A DNA stretch of 64,000 nt from Schumannella luteola (GTDB lineage: Bacteria; Actinomycetota; Actinomycetes; Actinomycetales; Microbacteriaceae): NCBI RefSeq assembly GCF_013408685.1, contig NZ_JACBZY010000001.1, forward strand, positions 1,488,001 through 1,552,000, read 5' to 3'. The position numbers were made by a program, and so were the translations under genes. The notes below the pieces were generated by a model. The model had not been told where the DNA came from and made no database searches. It saw nothing but the letters and a program-made list of their open reading frames with translations. Of the stretch, positions 63,259-64,000 are shown one piece after another; positions within the stretch are counted from its first letter, which is position 1; each line of letters begins with the position of its first letter.

Positions 63259-64000
63259 ATGAGCGACGGGCGCGATCCGTTCCGCGATGAGCCGCGTCGG
63301 CTGCGGCGCTGGGTGCTGCCGGCCATCATCGGCGGAGTCGCGGCACTCGCGGCCGCGGCCGTCACGGTCACGCTGGTGCTGCGACCGGCATCGGAGCCGG
63401 AGGTGGCGAAGCCGAGCACCGGGGCGACCTCGGCCGCGCCCTCGTCATCGGCGTCGCCGAAGCCGCCGGCCCAGCCCTCGCCGCGCATCCGCATCGACTG
63501 CGAGGAGGTGCTCGACCGCGCTGACGTCGCCGCGTATCTCGGAGCTGCTCCGACCCTGCAGCGCGACGCCCCGGTCGACCTGCTCTCGGTCGCGTGGCTG
63601 CAGCAGGGCGGGCTCGGATGCACCTGGTCTGCCGGCGAGCATCGGCTTCGGGTCGGCGCGCTGCCACTCGACGCGATGCCCGACTCGTTCGTCAGCGGGC
63701 TGCGGGCCTCGATGAGCGACACCGGTCCACTGCCCTTCGTGGACGCTCCGCTGGTCGACTGCGTCCTCGAATCGAGATGCAGCGCGCGGGCTGCGACCGA
63801 CACCGTGGCGATCGTCGTCGACGTGTCGATGCGGGGAGCCGGGGTCGGCCTCGGCGACGCGGCGGCCTTCGAGCCGCTGGCGGTGACGGCCATGACGCGC
63901 ATCGCCGCCGCCGGCGGTCCGACGGCGCCGTGGACGGTGCCGAACGACCAGGTCGTGCCCACGATCGACACCTGCTCGGCATTCGACCCCGATGGTGTGA
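63259..64000 (+). CDS. Membrane-anchored secreted protein of unknown function (partial at window end)
   Basis: Open to the end of the window with at least 247 codons. ATG at 63259 follows GGGGGAG closely. The N-terminus is short and basic (RRLRRWVLP), followed by one membrane helix (AIIGGVAALAAAAVTVTLVL). A Ser/Pro/Ala linker and a globular part follow, with RIRIDCEEVLDRADVAAYLG, LQQGGLGCTW and RVGALPLDAMPD. This matches the lipoprotein gene 51 bp upstream, but with a transmembrane anchor instead of a lipobox. Cysteines are conserved between the two. Function unknown. Confidence 0.8.
   Translation, partial: MSDGRDPFRDEPRRLRRWVLPAIIGGVAALAAAAVTVTLVLRPASEPEVAKPSTGATSAAPSSSASPKPPAQPSPRIRIDCEEVLDRADVAAYLGAAPTLQRDAPVDLLSVAWLQQGGLGCTWSAGEHRLRVGALPLDAMPDSFVSGLRASMSDTGPLPFVDAPLVDCVLESRCSARAATDTVAIVVDVSMRGAGVGLGDAAAFEPLAVTAMTRIAAAGGPTAPWTVPNDQVVPTIDTCSAFDPDGV

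Overview
The window is 64 kb of high-GC DNA (roughly 70% or more by eye, not computed) packed with genes. It reads as the chromosome of an actinobacterium, most likely from the Microbacteriaceae or a close relative. The evidence is an acyl-CoA carboxylase with a separate epsilon subunit, a Ppm1-type polyprenol mannosyltransferase, an LCP protein, galactofuranosyltransferases, LGFP repeats, many GTG starts in 4-base stop/start overlaps, and TAGGCT-type -10 boxes only 6-10 nt before start codons. I found no rRNA, tRNA, CRISPR array, transposase or phage gene.

Left part (1-24.6 kb), housekeeping. Nucleoside salvage comes first: deoA (cut by the window edge), a nucleoside hydrolase, adenosine deaminase, orphan PTS IIA and IIB proteins, a phosphohexomutase and purine nucleoside phosphorylase. 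Next come an LpdA-type quinone reductase, a DedA protein, the acyl-CoA carboxylase genes (alpha; epsilon and beta), Maf, a TrmA/RumA-type RNA methyltransferase, and a response regulator/histidine kinase/degenerate kinase operon. After these come a Ppm1-like transferase, birA, a PH-domain protein, GtrA, purK, purE and an LCP protein. From memory, the gene content matches the M. tuberculosis Rv3255c-Rv3315c neighbourhood, which also holds manA and an acyl-CoA dehydrogenase (here at 59.5-62 kb).

Middle part (24.6-59.4 kb), a large cell-envelope glycan locus between those two conserved blocks. It holds UDP-galactopyranose mutase with GlfT1-like and GlfT2-like transferases, several other glycosyltransferases, a CgeB-like protein with a repeat-rich N-terminal half, an RgpF rhamnan-synthesis protein, and a secreted LGFP-repeat protein. 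It continues with an OafA/SGNH acyltransferase, a Wzm/Wzt-type ABC exporter, an SDR and an RmlC-like epimerase. An operon follows that encodes a ketoisomerase/acetyltransferase fusion, GtrA, GtrB, a DegT aminotransferase and three tandem homologous polytopic membrane proteins. RmlB, RmlA and two O-antigen-ligase-like proteins complete the locus.

How it may work together (inference): RmlA, RmlB, the ketoisomerase, the aminotransferase and the acetyltransferase form a complete route to a dTDP-3-acetamido-3,6-dideoxyhexose. GtrB and GtrA could load that sugar on a polyprenyl carrier and flip it. The three membrane paralogues, which carry a conserved acidic FLEEW motif after the first membrane segment, are candidates for the extracytoplasmic transferases. 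Galactofuranose and rhamnose chains would be exported by the ABC transporter and attached to peptidoglycan by the LCP protein.

Right end (59.4-64 kb): acyl-CoA dehydrogenase, manA, and two tandem related secreted proteins, one a lipoprotein and one membrane-anchored; the second runs off the window.
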